From Chryseobacterium gregarium DSM 19109 (GTDB taxonomy: Bacteria > Bacteroidota > Bacteroidia > Flavobacteriales > Weeksellaceae), in NCBI RefSeq assembly GCF_000430845.1, contig NZ_AUMU01000007.1, positions 1 to 64,000 on the forward strand: a DNA stretch of 64,000 bases, written 5' to 3'. The notes under the pieces are model-generated. The model saw only the letters and a list, made by a program, of their open reading frames with translations. It was not told where the DNA came from and made no database searches. Shown in pieces: positions 55,801 through 63,316 of this stretch (the stretch's first letter is position 1; the number at the start of each line of letters is the position of its first letter). Made by a program: the position numbers and the translations under genes.

Positions 55801-56023
55801 TGCCGGGCACCCCGTTTAATCCTCTTTCCAGCGGAATCACCACGGATTTGATCAACAGTTCGTTGTTAGCACCCGGATATTCTGCCGTGATGTTTACTTT
55901 GGGAGGTGAAATAGACGGAAACTGGGTAACCGGCAATTTCATCAGGGATAAAACTCCCATAAATACGATAATCAATGAGATTACAATAGACAGAACAGGT
56001 CTGCGAATGAATTTCTTAAACAT
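52829..56023 (-). CDS. RND efflux inner-membrane transporter (AcrB/HAE1 family)
   Basis: 1064 residues with the standard 12-helix layout and two large periplasmic loops. Visible are RRPVLSIVISLIIVFMGVLSL (TM1), the periplasmic porter start FPSISPPKVNITAEYPGA, and the proton-relay Asp pair in VMAIGVVVDDAIVVIEAV (TM4). LMIGLLGKNAVLIVEFA (TM10 Lys), PILMTSFAFIAGLIPLV and the final GGMLIGTVFGLIIIPGLYYIF are also present. The protein is a trimeric proton/drug antiporter, part of the adaptor-pump-channel operon read leftwards. The adaptor gene ends 7 bp before it and the channel gene overlaps its end. Confidence 0.97.
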   Translation of the reverse strand: MFKKFIRRPVLSIVISLIIVFMGVLSLMKLPVTQFPSISPPKVNITAEYPGANNELLIKSVVIPLERGLNGVPGMKYMTSDAGNDGEASIQVVFDLGTDPNVAAVNVQNRVSSVVNKLPPLVVREGVKITREEPNMLMYINLYSDDPKSDQKFLFNYADINVMSELRRVSGVGFADILGTREYAMRIWLKPDRLTAYSISADEVMEALNAQSLEASPGKTGESSGKRSQSFEYILKYPGRFNNEKDYGNIILKAKTDGEFVRLKDVADIEFGSSMYDIYSTLNGKPSAAITVKQSYGSNASDVIKNVKSLMADLQKTTFPKGMHYDISYDVSRFLDASIEKVIHTLFEAFILVAIVVFLFLGDWRSTLIPAIAVPVSLIGTFAIMSAFGITLNMISLFALVMAIGVVVDDAIVVIEAVHAKMEEKGLSPLKATEEAMHEISGAIIAITLVMASVFIPIAFMSGPVGVFYRQFSITMASAIILSGVVALTLTPALCALILKNNHGKAKRRTPITIFLDKFNNLFTKGAGKYEKLLTKTVKKKTFTLPLLLAFCACTFFLSNSLPSGFIPAEDQGMIYAIIQTPPGSTLERTNQIAKELLRESEGIDGVQSVSSLAGYEILTEGTGSNSGTCLINLKSWEDRSESASEIIEKLEEKAKNIPGANIEFFQPPSIPGYGAAGGFELRLLDKAGSGDYQKMEKVSNDFVNELKKRPELGSAFTFYSASFPQYMLKIDNDLAEQKGVTIEKAMDNLSTLIGSNYETSFIRFDRPYKVIVQAGPQYRALPSDLLKLYVKNDKDQMVPYSDFMHLEKVYGLSEITRHNMYNSAEVSGTPAPGYSSGQAIAAIKEVADKTLPRGFGIDWAGISKDEVSRGNEAIFIFLVCLGFVYLILAAQYESFILPLPVILSLPTGIFGAFLCLKLLGLENNIYAQVAMVMLIGLLGKNAVLIVEFAVQKKAEEGIPVAQAAIEGAAIRFRPILMTSFAFIAGLIPLVMATGPGAIGNRTIGTAAAGGMLIGTVFGLIIIPGLYYIFGTIAEKSKLARYEEENPLTEQTEPYQHDDKHEDL

Positions 56024-56030
56024 ATTGCTT

Positions 56031-57113
56031 CTATTCTGCTTTTAATTTCAATGACTGAAGAACTTTTTTAGGATCCTGGAATTTTGTCTGAACTTTCTGG
56101 TCATCCTTCACTTTCTGCACGCCTTCAAGTAAAATTTTATCTCCTGTTGCCAGCCCGGAACTTATTACATATACATCGGGGAGCTCATACGATACTTTAA
56201 TATTCTTAGATCTTGCCACTCCATCTTTTCCTACGACAAAAACATATTTCTGATCCTGAATTTCATAGGTCGCTTTCTGAGGAATGATCAAAGCATTTTT
56301 AAGCGGTAAAGTCATTCTTACTTTTCCTGTTTCCCCGTTTCTTAAAAGTTTATTGGGATTTGGAAATTTTGCCCTGAAGGCAATATTTCCGGTTTCATTG
56401 TCAAATTCCCCTTCGATAGTCTGGATCTGGCCTTTTTGAGGGAGCACTTCCCCGTTTGCCATTACCAGGCTTACTTCGCTGCTGCCCCGATCCGCCACAT
56501 GCATCTGATAACTTAGGTATTCCGGTTCTGAAACGTTGAAATAACTGTACATATTGGTATTGTCTGAAAGTGAAGTGAGTAAATCACCTTCATCAATTAA
56601 ACTTCCGAGCTTCAGGGGAATCCTGTTGATAATTCCTGAAAACGGGGCTTTGATGTCTGTAAAAGACAAGTGGATCTGGGCCAGTTTAGCTTCTGCATTG
56701 GCTGCATCAAGCTTTGCCTTTGCCATTGATCTTTCGTTTTTAGAAACAATATTGTTACTGGCCAATGTACTTGCATTTTTAAGCTCAATAGAGGCCTGAG
56801 CAACCTCTGCCTGGGCCTTTAATAATTCTGCCTGGTACAGTTTGGGCATGATCCTGAACAAGGTTTGTCCCTGATGCACGAACTGGCCTTCGTCTACAAA
56901 GATTTTCTCGAGAAAACCTTTTTCCTGTGCCCTTACCTCAATGTTCTTTACCGATTGGATCTGGGCTACATACTCCTTGTCAATCACCGTATCCATTACC
57001 AGCGGAGAGGTTACGGGATATACTGAAGTTTCTTCTTTTTCTTCTTTTTTCTTGTTGCAACTGAACAACAAAAGACTGCTTAGGGCTACGCCTGCGACAA
57101 CTCTTTTCATCAT
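56031..57113 (-). CDS. RND efflux periplasmic adaptor lipoprotein (HlyD/AcrA type)
   Basis: 360 residues from MMKRVVAGVALSSLLLFSC (57113; the next codon is also ATG), a lipoprotein with lipobox LFSC. Lipoyl and hairpin halves are visible: GFLEKIFVDEGQFVHQGQTLFRI, an alpha-hairpin rich in Ala/Lys/Glu (LKAQAEVAQASIELKNAS) and the returning half with FTDIKAPFSGIINRIPLKLGSLIDEGDLL. A beta-barrel and membrane-proximal domain follow (to VQTKFQDPKKV). It is the first gene of the three-gene pump operon. No TetR or MarR repressor is adjacent; the nearest regulator is the AraC-type protein at 49066. Confidence 0.95.
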   Translation of the reverse strand: MMKRVVAGVALSSLLLFSCNKKKEEKEETSVYPVTSPLVMDTVIDKEYVAQIQSVKNIEVRAQEKGFLEKIFVDEGQFVHQGQTLFRIMPKLYQAELLKAQAEVAQASIELKNASTLASNNIVSKNERSMAKAKLDAANAEAKLAQIHLSFTDIKAPFSGIINRIPLKLGSLIDEGDLLTSLSDNTNMYSYFNVSEPEYLSYQMHVADRGSSEVSLVMANGEVLPQKGQIQTIEGEFDNETGNIAFRAKFPNPNKLLRNGETGKVRMTLPLKNALIIPQKATYEIQDQKYVFVVGKDGVARSKNIKVSYELPDVYVISSGLATGDKILLEGVQKVKDDQKVQTKFQDPKKVLQSLKLKAE

Positions 57114-57255
57114 AATTACAGAGTTTATATAAATCGTTAATGTTTTAATAGGAAATGGTAATGAGGACATGGCTGCGATGCAATGGTTACCGGCCAGGCA
57201 GCACAGGATATTTCTGCCGACACATCAGCAGAAAACATATCGGAAAACTGAATTT

Positions 57256-57648
57256 TTAGATTCTGATTGAACGGATCAGAATGAATCTTTTTACAGTGGA
57301 AAAGCCGGACAGAAAACCATTAATGGTAGGCTTCGATTTTTTGAAACTCTTTAATCCGAAAATATAGACAAGTGTAAAAATACTGGTAAAAAAGAGCACA
57401 TTCTGCATCGTATCAGATAACTGAAAATCATCTTCAGTAAGCTCTAACGAATAGGTATTGCCGGCATCATCAGCGATCTGCCTGATTGAAAGTTTTTCAC
57501 TGGTCTCATTTAAGCGGTTTGCTTTTTTGGGAAGATTATGAGAGGCATGACCTATATAATCATTTTTCAATGTTCTGACATTAATCTTGCTTTCTACTAC
57601 GAACAGCAGAAAAATTCCCGTCAAAAAATATATTATATAGTTTCTCAT
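57256..57648 (-). CDS. hypothetical small membrane protein
   Basis: 130 residues: an N-terminal hydrophobic helix (YIIYFLTGIFLLFVV), a polar loop of about 75 residues (KANRLNETSEKLSIRQIADDAGNTYSLEL), a second helix (NVLFFTSIFTLVYIFGL) and a basic C-terminus (RFILIRSIRI). A full consensus promoter (57659-57690) supports the gene. Spacing of about 140 bp to the adaptor gene makes co-transcription with the pump uncertain. No family recognised. Confidence 0.7.
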   Translation of the reverse strand: MRNYIIYFLTGIFLLFVVESKINVRTLKNDYIGHASHNLPKKANRLNETSEKLSIRQIADDAGNTYSLELTEDDFQLSDTMQNVLFFTSIFTLVYIFGLKSFKKSKPTINGFLSGFSTVKRFILIRSIRI

Positions 57649-57658
57649 ATGGTTACTG

Positions 57659-57690
57659 CAAATGTAAGTCTAAGTTGCAATACCTTTCAA
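57659..57690 (-). promoter_or_regulatory. Bacteroidota-type promoter of the small membrane protein gene
   Basis: On the minus strand TTG, 21 bases, TACATTTG, ending 10 bp before the start codon at 57648. It may also read into the RND operon. Confidence 0.6.
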
Positions 57691-58155
57691 CCCAATTCCC
57701 CAATTTGTAAAATATGTTAACAATATTTAACGCTTCTTTAAATTAACTGAATTCATCAAAATTACTGGATAACAACTCTATTACACAACAGTTAAAACAT
57801 ACAAAATCAAAACTTTATATAACTTAAATTCATTAACATTAATCTTTGGTACTAAATTTGCTATTAGAGCAAACATCAGAATGAAGCCTAAGAATGTTAA
57901 TTAATCATAAAATATATTTTCTGAGTATTTTTACTCATTATAAATCATTGAAATTTTTTAGTGGTAGTAAAGCAGAGAATATATTTTAAATTATATCATT
58001 TAGCTATGCTATTTATCGTCGAATTTATCTTTTAATATCGATATGATTAATAATTTATAATTAATTTATGTAAAATTAACATATTATTTAAATAATAGGC
58101 GTAAATTTATGCCATTATAATATTTCGATCACACACCAATCTCAAATCACATTCT
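57691..58155. other. AT-rich noncoding gap
   Basis: About 465 bp with very high AT content. A TAAATTTG box lies near 57853-57862 without a well-placed TTG. No gene, RNA or repeat recognised; it presumably holds the promoter of the lipoprotein pair at 58156. Confidence 0.45.
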
Positions 58156-58542
58156 ATGAAAAAATTATTACCTATTTTAATGGTCCTTATGGCAGTAGCC
58201 TGTAAACATCCTGTAAAAGAAGAAGTCGATTTACAAAATGTAGCAGCTGTAGACAATACCGATCCTGATAAAATCGTAAAGGATATTTATACTGATGCAT
58301 ACGGAGACCAGCTTGAAGTAGCGGTTAACGAAACCCGGAATACCATTACCGTCCATCTGAACGGAAAATCCTACGAACTGAAAAAAAATGATGAATTGCC
58401 GGAATATACTGCAGGAGATGCAGAATATCAGTATTCTGATATTAATGGTGATATTACTTTTCTTAGAAAAGGATATAATATGGTCATGTTCCACCACAAA
58501 AAGGATAGATCTTCAGCGGCTGGTAAAATGGCTTCTTATTAA
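58156..58542 (+). CDS. hypothetical lipoprotein
   Basis: 128 residues with a lipoprotein signal (MKKLLPILMVLMAVAC, mature Cys16). The mature domain of about 85 residues holds YTDAYGDQLEVAVNETRNTITVHLNGKSYEL, a pattern close to small MliC/C-lysozyme-inhibitor-like beta-barrels, though the defining cysteines of MliC are missing, so this is only a resemblance. A META-domain lipoprotein follows 32 bp later and is probably co-transcribed. Confidence 0.75.
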   Translation: MKKLLPILMVLMAVACKHPVKEEVDLQNVAAVDNTDPDKIVKDIYTDAYGDQLEVAVNETRNTITVHLNGKSYELKKNDELPEYTAGDAEYQYSDINGDITFLRKGYNMVMFHHKKDRSSAAGKMASY

Positions 58543-58574
58543 TACTTAATTACAAATAATATATCTGATATTTT

Positions 58575-59006
58575 ATGAAAAAGACAATACTTTTCTGCTG
58601 TTCATTTTTAGTCTTATTGTTTATGGCTTCATGCATGACCAAGACTGCCAATTCTGCAAATACTGACATTACAGGAAAAACCTGGAAACTGACAGAGATC
58701 AACGGGCAGCCGATCAGCCTTAAAAATCCCGGTGCCAATCCGTATTTTAAACTTAATACAGCTGATATGCGCTATGAAGGACACGGAGGATGTAATGGTG
58801 TAGGCGGAACTTTTGAACTTAAGCCAAGTACAATGCGCATTAAATTTAATCAGGGCATGTCTACCATGATTGCATGTGATGACCTGGAAACAGAACGTGC
58901 TTTTACCCAAGCTCTTCTTTCTGCAGACAATTACTCCGTCAACGGAAATATACTGACTCTCAATAAAGCCAAGATGGCTCCTTTGGCAAAGTTTATTTTA
59001 AAATAA
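58575..59006 (+). CDS. META-domain lipoprotein (HslJ-like)
   Basis: 143 residues with a lipoprotein signal (lipobox MASC, mature Cys19) and one META domain. GKTWKLTEINGQPISL, the signature YEGHGGCNGVGGTFEL and the closing LLSADNYSVNGNILTLNKAKMAPLAKF are present. Close relatives such as HslJ of E. coli are linked to novobiocin and stress tolerance. Follows a small lipoprotein with 32 bp between and ends in a terminator. Confidence 0.93.
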   Translation: MKKTILFCCSFLVLLFMASCMTKTANSANTDITGKTWKLTEINGQPISLKNPGANPYFKLNTADMRYEGHGGCNGVGGTFELKPSTMRIKFNQGMSTMIACDDLETERAFTQALLSADNYSVNGNILTLNKAKMAPLAKFILK

Positions 59007-59035
59007 CCCTGATATAAACACATCATTATAAATGA

Positions 59036-59069
59036 AAGCACTTCTATATTTTACAGAAGTGCTCACTTT
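59036..59069. terminator. bidirectional terminator between META and SemiSWEET genes
   Basis: AAAGCACTTCTAT-ATTTTAC-AGAAGTGCT forms a 9-10 bp stem followed by CACTTTTT, between convergent genes, and overlaps the SemiSWEET 3' end. Confidence 0.8.
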
Positions 59070-59335
59070 TTATGATATGATTTCTTCTTATAGAGTATAC
59101 AGCAGATCAGCAAAGTTATATTAACCAGAACGGCAAAAGCATTCGAAAGGATAATCGGAAGTTCATCCTGTATAAATCCATACCATACCCATAAAGAAAG
59201 TCCTGAAATAAGGACTATGATCATCACCCATGATAGATCATCGGCATTTTTATTTTTAATAACTTTTATAAGCTGCGGGATCATTGAAACCGAAGTAAGC
59301 ACCCCTGCTATAATTCCCAATACATTTTCGTCCAT
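59063..59335 (-). CDS. SemiSWEET-type sugar transporter
   Basis: 90 residues, a single PQ-loop/MtN3 triple-helix bundle. Helix 1 (VLGIIAGVLTSVSMIPQLIKVI) contains the PQ motif, followed by NKNADDLSWVMIIVLISGLSLWVWYGF and a third helix (IILSNAFAVLVNITLLICCILY). Such proteins act as homodimers carrying sugars across the inner membrane. Length is exactly that of bacterial SemiSWEETs. Single gene on the minus strand. Confidence 0.95.
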   Translation of the reverse strand: MDENVLGIIAGVLTSVSMIPQLIKVIKNKNADDLSWVMIIVLISGLSLWVWYGFIQDELPIILSNAFAVLVNITLLICCILYKKKSYHKK

Positions 59336-59626
59336 ACATTTATTATTCTGGATTTCAAGATAAGAAATTTTTACTGAGTAAATTATGATTCTGATCTATC
59401 TGATAAAAAAAATCGGATTCTGGTCAATCTGCTGCTATTCCGGTTTCAGCAAACGGATGATGGCCTTGAATATTTACCGAAATATATTTATTTCATTCAT
59501 CTTTATTAAAATAAAAACCGGTAAAATTCTCATCGGTAAGTTAAATTAATTGATGGGTGCAAAAATGAATTAGTCATTTTCAGTAAATTGCATAGGACTA
59601 AAATCTGAAGTGCTTCAGTTAAAGAT

Positions 59627-60661
59627 TTATAAAAACCGGTCCAGCGAAATTTCCTCATGCAGAGGAATATTTTCTTCTATAAAATCATACAGGCTTTTAG
59701 AGAAATAACAGCCGTTCAGAATTCCTCTGGCTCCCAGGCCATTGAAGACATACAGGTTCTGGTATTCAGAATGCCTCCCGACAATCGGTCTGCGGTCTTT
59801 CACCGTTGGCCTGAACCCGAAGTTCACGTCAGCAATTTCAAAATCATAGGGGTAAAACTCGGCAAGCCCTTTTTTTAACTGTTCTACTGCTGAATCATCA
59901 ATATAATCATGAAGCTGTTCCCTATCGTAGGTGCCGCCATAAAAGTACAACCCGTGTTCTACGGGAAACAGGAAATGTTTCTTTTTGATCGTTATATTTT
60001 CAGGAATCGGTTTGGAAAGCCTGACTTTAATATGATGGCCTTTATTCGGCTGTAAGGGAATATGGGAAAAGAACGGGTTTTCTTTCACGCCAATGCCTTC
60101 ACAAAACAGGATATTCTTAAATTTCAAATTTTTATAAACCGAAGTCTGAGTATCCACTTCAGCATAATCAAATTTATCTCTAATAATCTGGTTCTTATTT
60201 TCTAAAAAACCAAATAAACCCTTGAAAAATGCTCTAACCTTTAATCTGGCAGACTGATTTACCTTTCCGGTATGAAAGTCGTTTTTTACAGCCTCTAAAT
60301 GATTGAAATTTTTATCTAAAAAATGAATAAGTTCATCTTTTTCTGATTTTTTATACCAAAGCTGCTGTTCATTCTCATCATGAAATATTCTGTGGATGGG
60401 CGCATCAATCAGATAATTTTCGCCGGTATATTCTTGAATCTCTCTGAGTGACTGTCTCAAAAAATCGATCTGTTCCTGTGCTTTCCAGAAAGTCGTAAAC
60501 TTTTTAAGAACTACAGGATTGACAATACCGGCCGAAACCTGGGATGCACTTTTTTTCCCTTCCGAAAATATAACAAATGATTTATTATTCCTGATCAGCT
60601 GGTGGGCAAAAAAAAGTGCGGCGTAGCCGTCTCCGACGATGATATATTCTACATTCTCCAT
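59627..60661 (-). CDS. FAD-dependent oxidoreductase (DadA/glycine-oxidase fold)
   Basis: 344 residues from the ATG at 60661 (MENVEYIIVGDGYAALFFAHQL), where the dinucleotide motif GDGYAALFFA begins at residue 10; a long in-frame upstream extension overlaps gldN's tail and is not used. The C-terminal FAD-contacting FRPTVKDRRPIVGRHSEYQNLYVFNGLGARGILNG resembles MnmC/DadA-type amine oxidases. It sits directly downstream of gldN, a placement I recall as common in flavobacteria, although a terminator hairpin lies between. Substrate unknown. Confidence 0.88.
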   Translation of the reverse strand: MENVEYIIVGDGYAALFFAHQLIRNNKSFVIFSEGKKSASQVSAGIVNPVVLKKFTTFWKAQEQIDFLRQSLREIQEYTGENYLIDAPIHRIFHDENEQQLWYKKSEKDELIHFLDKNFNHLEAVKNDFHTGKVNQSARLKVRAFFKGLFGFLENKNQIIRDKFDYAEVDTQTSVYKNLKFKNILFCEGIGVKENPFFSHIPLQPNKGHHIKVRLSKPIPENITIKKKHFLFPVEHGLYFYGGTYDREQLHDYIDDSAVEQLKKGLAEFYPYDFEIADVNFGFRPTVKDRRPIVGRHSEYQNLYVFNGLGARGILNGCYFSKSLYDFIEENIPLHEEISLDRFL

Positions 60662-60666
60662 AATAA

Positions 60667-60698
60667 AAAAAACCTGAGTAAAAATACTCAGGTTTTCT
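60667..60698 (-). terminator. terminator of the gldLMN operon
   Basis: AAAACCTGAGTA-AAAA-TACTCAGGTTTT is a perfect 12-bp stem. It lies within the 55-bp gap between gldN and the oxidoreductase. Confidence 0.85.
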
Positions 60699-60716
60699 AT
60701 AACTATCAAGTGAAAT

Positions 60717-61655
60717 TTAGTAATTCCACATATCATTTTCCATTTGAAGGATCTGCGCCTTAATTCTGTCGCTTTCTTCAATCTGTTCCTCAGAATCTCT
60801 AGGGATATAGTCTTTAATAATGCCATCACCTAACCCTGTAGAAGATTTGAAGATCACCGAAGAGAATCTTCTTGCGTTGATCAAATCATCAAAAGATAAA
60901 TCTGCAGAGGTATTTTTTCTGTTATAAACATAGTTGTTGGCTAAAATATCCCTTGCATTAGGATAATATACCCAGAAAAGATCAATCAATTCATCAGAAC
61001 CCGGTAAAGGCTGCCCGTCCGGAGTAGTTCTACCAATCAATTTCGGATCCGGACCCATCGCAGCAATTCCCAAAGGCCTGTACTTCAATTGTCCGTCTCT
61101 CTTATCGATAAACCACATCCCGAATACTTTCAGAACTTTTACTTTTTCTGTTGTCGTTTCGTATACGTCAGTAAGCTCTTTTTTCTCCTGTTCAGTTAAC
61201 TGACGTCCGCTATTTAAAATATTAATAGCTTCGTCATCAACTCTGACATCAACTAATCTAGACTTAATTTGTTCAGGAGTAAGTCTTATAACGAAGTTTT
61301 CATCGTCATACACTTCCTTGATCTCGCCATTCAGAGCTCCATCAAGCAAAAGTTTATATAATGATTTTGTTTCTGTAGATAATAATCCGTCAGGATTGTT
61401 ATAGTAGAAAGGCTGATTGATCTTGTCATTCATATCAATCACTTCCCAAACAAACATGCTTTTCAGGATGTCCTTATCATCGACAAACCCGTATTCCAAA
61501 GGTTTTACTTTTTTATCGATAACGGTATCTCCCACTTTCATTTTGTTCTCAGCTCTCATTTTTCTGAATTCTTCCGGAGAAGATGCATTCAGGATAGTCT
61601 GGGAAAACATCAATCCCGAAACCAATACTAAAAAACTGCTAATATATTTTTTCAT
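60717..61655 (-). CDS. gldN: gliding motility/T9SS protein GldN (PorN)
   Basis: 312 residues with a signal peptide (FLVLVSGLMFSQ). The conserved body includes EYGFVDDKDILKSMFVWEVIDMNDKINQPFYY and the closing LSFDDLINARRFSSVIFKSSTGLGDGIIKDYI. GldN joins GldK as the outer-membrane-side ring of the type IX secretion apparatus. Order gldL-gldM-gldN with 9 bp between M and N is the canonical arrangement; gldK should lie just outside the window. Confidence 0.96.
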   Translation of the reverse strand: MKKYISSFLVLVSGLMFSQTILNASSPEEFRKMRAENKMKVGDTVIDKKVKPLEYGFVDDKDILKSMFVWEVIDMNDKINQPFYYNNPDGLLSTETKSLYKLLLDGALNGEIKEVYDDENFVIRLTPEQIKSRLVDVRVDDEAINILNSGRQLTEQEKKELTDVYETTTEKVKVLKVFGMWFIDKRDGQLKYRPLGIAAMGPDPKLIGRTTPDGQPLPGSDELIDLFWVYYPNARDILANNYVYNRKNTSADLSFDDLINARRFSSVIFKSSTGLGDGIIKDYIPRDSEEQIEESDRIKAQILQMENDMWNY

Positions 61656-61664
61656 AATTCTTTA

Positions 61665-63254
61665 TTATTGAACATTAATTAATACAGGTGAAATATTCGG
61701 TACAATTGAACCTCCTAATCCGGTAGCTGTTGCTTTAATATCAAAGATATATACACCATCACCAGGTCTCAAGTTTCTGAACATTCCTTCTGCTGCTTGT
61801 AATGAATTACCCTGAATTTGCATCGATGCCCTACCAGGTACTCTTACCATGAAAGAAGTTACATTGAATGATACCGGGAAGTCAAAGTCAGGAATTACTG
61901 CCTGAAGCTGCTGATTTGCAACCGAACCTGAAGGCATGGTCAGCATATTTTTACCTCTGATCTGACCTTGTGGCGGCGGTACATTTTTAATTCTGTATTC
62001 AAATACCTGAGAAATAGACTTACCATACGGGTCTGTTCCGGATAATGTGATTTTCAGAACATTTCCTGCCCCCGGTTTTACATTCCATTTACCAGGACCT
62101 GTATTTTTCACAGCTGCTCCCGGAGCAGATAATGAAAGCTTAGCATTATCAGCACCTAAGATTGAACCTGAAACAGGGTTATCAAGGTTTCTGTACATTA
62201 CATTCATTTTATCAGCAGAAAGCAATAAGCCTTTCTGAAGTTTTACTTCCTGAGGACCTGCAATTACATTATACGTATGCGTGAACGGGAAGCTTTGTGC
62301 TTTACCGCTAGCATCAGTCAATGTAATATTTCCGCTTAAAGTACGCTCTCCGATTCCGCTTGTATTAAGTGAAGCATATCCTTTACCGTTTTCCTGTCTG
62401 CTTACGCCGGACATTGAAATCTTGTTGCTGTTAGAATAATTTCCTAACATAATAACAGCTTCGGCCGGCTTACCGGAAACTACATCTACAGGTGCAGAAA
62501 CAATAGCTTCGTAACTTGTAAATTTAATACTGGCATCCACTTTTTCCTGTAGCATCAGCGCCAATGCATCAGACTGTACGTTTCTTGCATCATTCTGAAT
62601 AATTTCCAGATTAGAAATCGCAGCAATTAATGGCTGATGGTAGAATTTATTCTGGAACCATGTTTTCTCATTAGGAGATTTTCCTTTAGGATATTCTGCA
62701 ATTAAAGATTTGTTAGCTCTTTCCACTAAATCTTTTAGCTGGGGATTGTTACCGAAAGTTGTATTGATATAATTTCTTACATCATCAATTTTGGCTTTTA
62801 AATCCAAAGCTCCTTTTGAAGGTGTATTTTCATCACCTTCCTTAAAAAAATACTCAGTAGTTGCTTCATTGTTATTTAATGCCGCAAAGTTCTCGCTTAC
62901 ATCAATATCTTTTCCTGCTGCATCTTTCTCATGAAATTCTGATTTCTTTTTAAGCTGGTCTTTAATTGTCTGAGCTGATCCTACCAATAAGTTAATCTTA
63001 TCTCTTAAAACCTGGTACTGTGCCCATGGCTGAGCATAAGTATCCGGTACCTGCTGAGCTTTAGCCTCAAGAGTTTTTTCGAAAATCTTTTCGTTCTTTT
63101 TTTCCGTTAAAGTTCTGGTCTCATTAAGAGCTTTAGTAGAATCATAATATGATCTGATGATTTCTGCATCAATATTTAGGGCCATCATCGCGATGAACAC
63201 CAAATACATCAGGTTGATCATCTTCTGACGAGGGGTCTGTTTTCCTTGTGCCAT
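61665..63254 (-). CDS. gldM: gliding motility/T9SS motor protein GldM (PorM)
   Basis: 529 residues. A short cytoplasmic N-terminus (MAQGKQTPRQKMINLMYLVFIAMMALNID) contains the single transmembrane helix that pairs with GldL. A long periplasmic part follows: a helical D1 (about 40-220), then beta-sandwich D2-D4 domains (from about 225, such as ASIKFTSYEAIVSAPVDVVSG), ending with GDGVYIFDIKATATGLGG. It transmits proton-motive force from the inner-membrane motor to the GldKN ring. Length is typical for Weeksellaceae. Confidence 0.96.
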   Translation of the reverse strand: MAQGKQTPRQKMINLMYLVFIAMMALNIDAEIIRSYYDSTKALNETRTLTEKKNEKIFEKTLEAKAQQVPDTYAQPWAQYQVLRDKINLLVGSAQTIKDQLKKKSEFHEKDAAGKDIDVSENFAALNNNEATTEYFFKEGDENTPSKGALDLKAKIDDVRNYINTTFGNNPQLKDLVERANKSLIAEYPKGKSPNEKTWFQNKFYHQPLIAAISNLEIIQNDARNVQSDALALMLQEKVDASIKFTSYEAIVSAPVDVVSGKPAEAVIMLGNYSNSNKISMSGVSRQENGKGYASLNTSGIGERTLSGNITLTDASGKAQSFPFTHTYNVIAGPQEVKLQKGLLLSADKMNVMYRNLDNPVSGSILGADNAKLSLSAPGAAVKNTGPGKWNVKPGAGNVLKITLSGTDPYGKSISQVFEYRIKNVPPPQGQIRGKNMLTMPSGSVANQQLQAVIPDFDFPVSFNVTSFMVRVPGRASMQIQGNSLQAAEGMFRNLRPGDGVYIFDIKATATGLGGSIVPNISPVLINVQ

Positions 63255-63316
63255 TCTCTTTTCTTTGTTTGTTTAATTTTTAATTAAGTTGTTAAATTGT
63301 AGAAATGGTTTAGGAA

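Noticed and set aside
59385..59549. 54-residue plus-strand open frame in the gap before the FAD oxidoreductase
   Set aside because: Starts MILIYLIKKIGF and looks like a one-helix peptide, but there is no promoter box, no family and the gap is AT-rich enough to give such a frame by chance.
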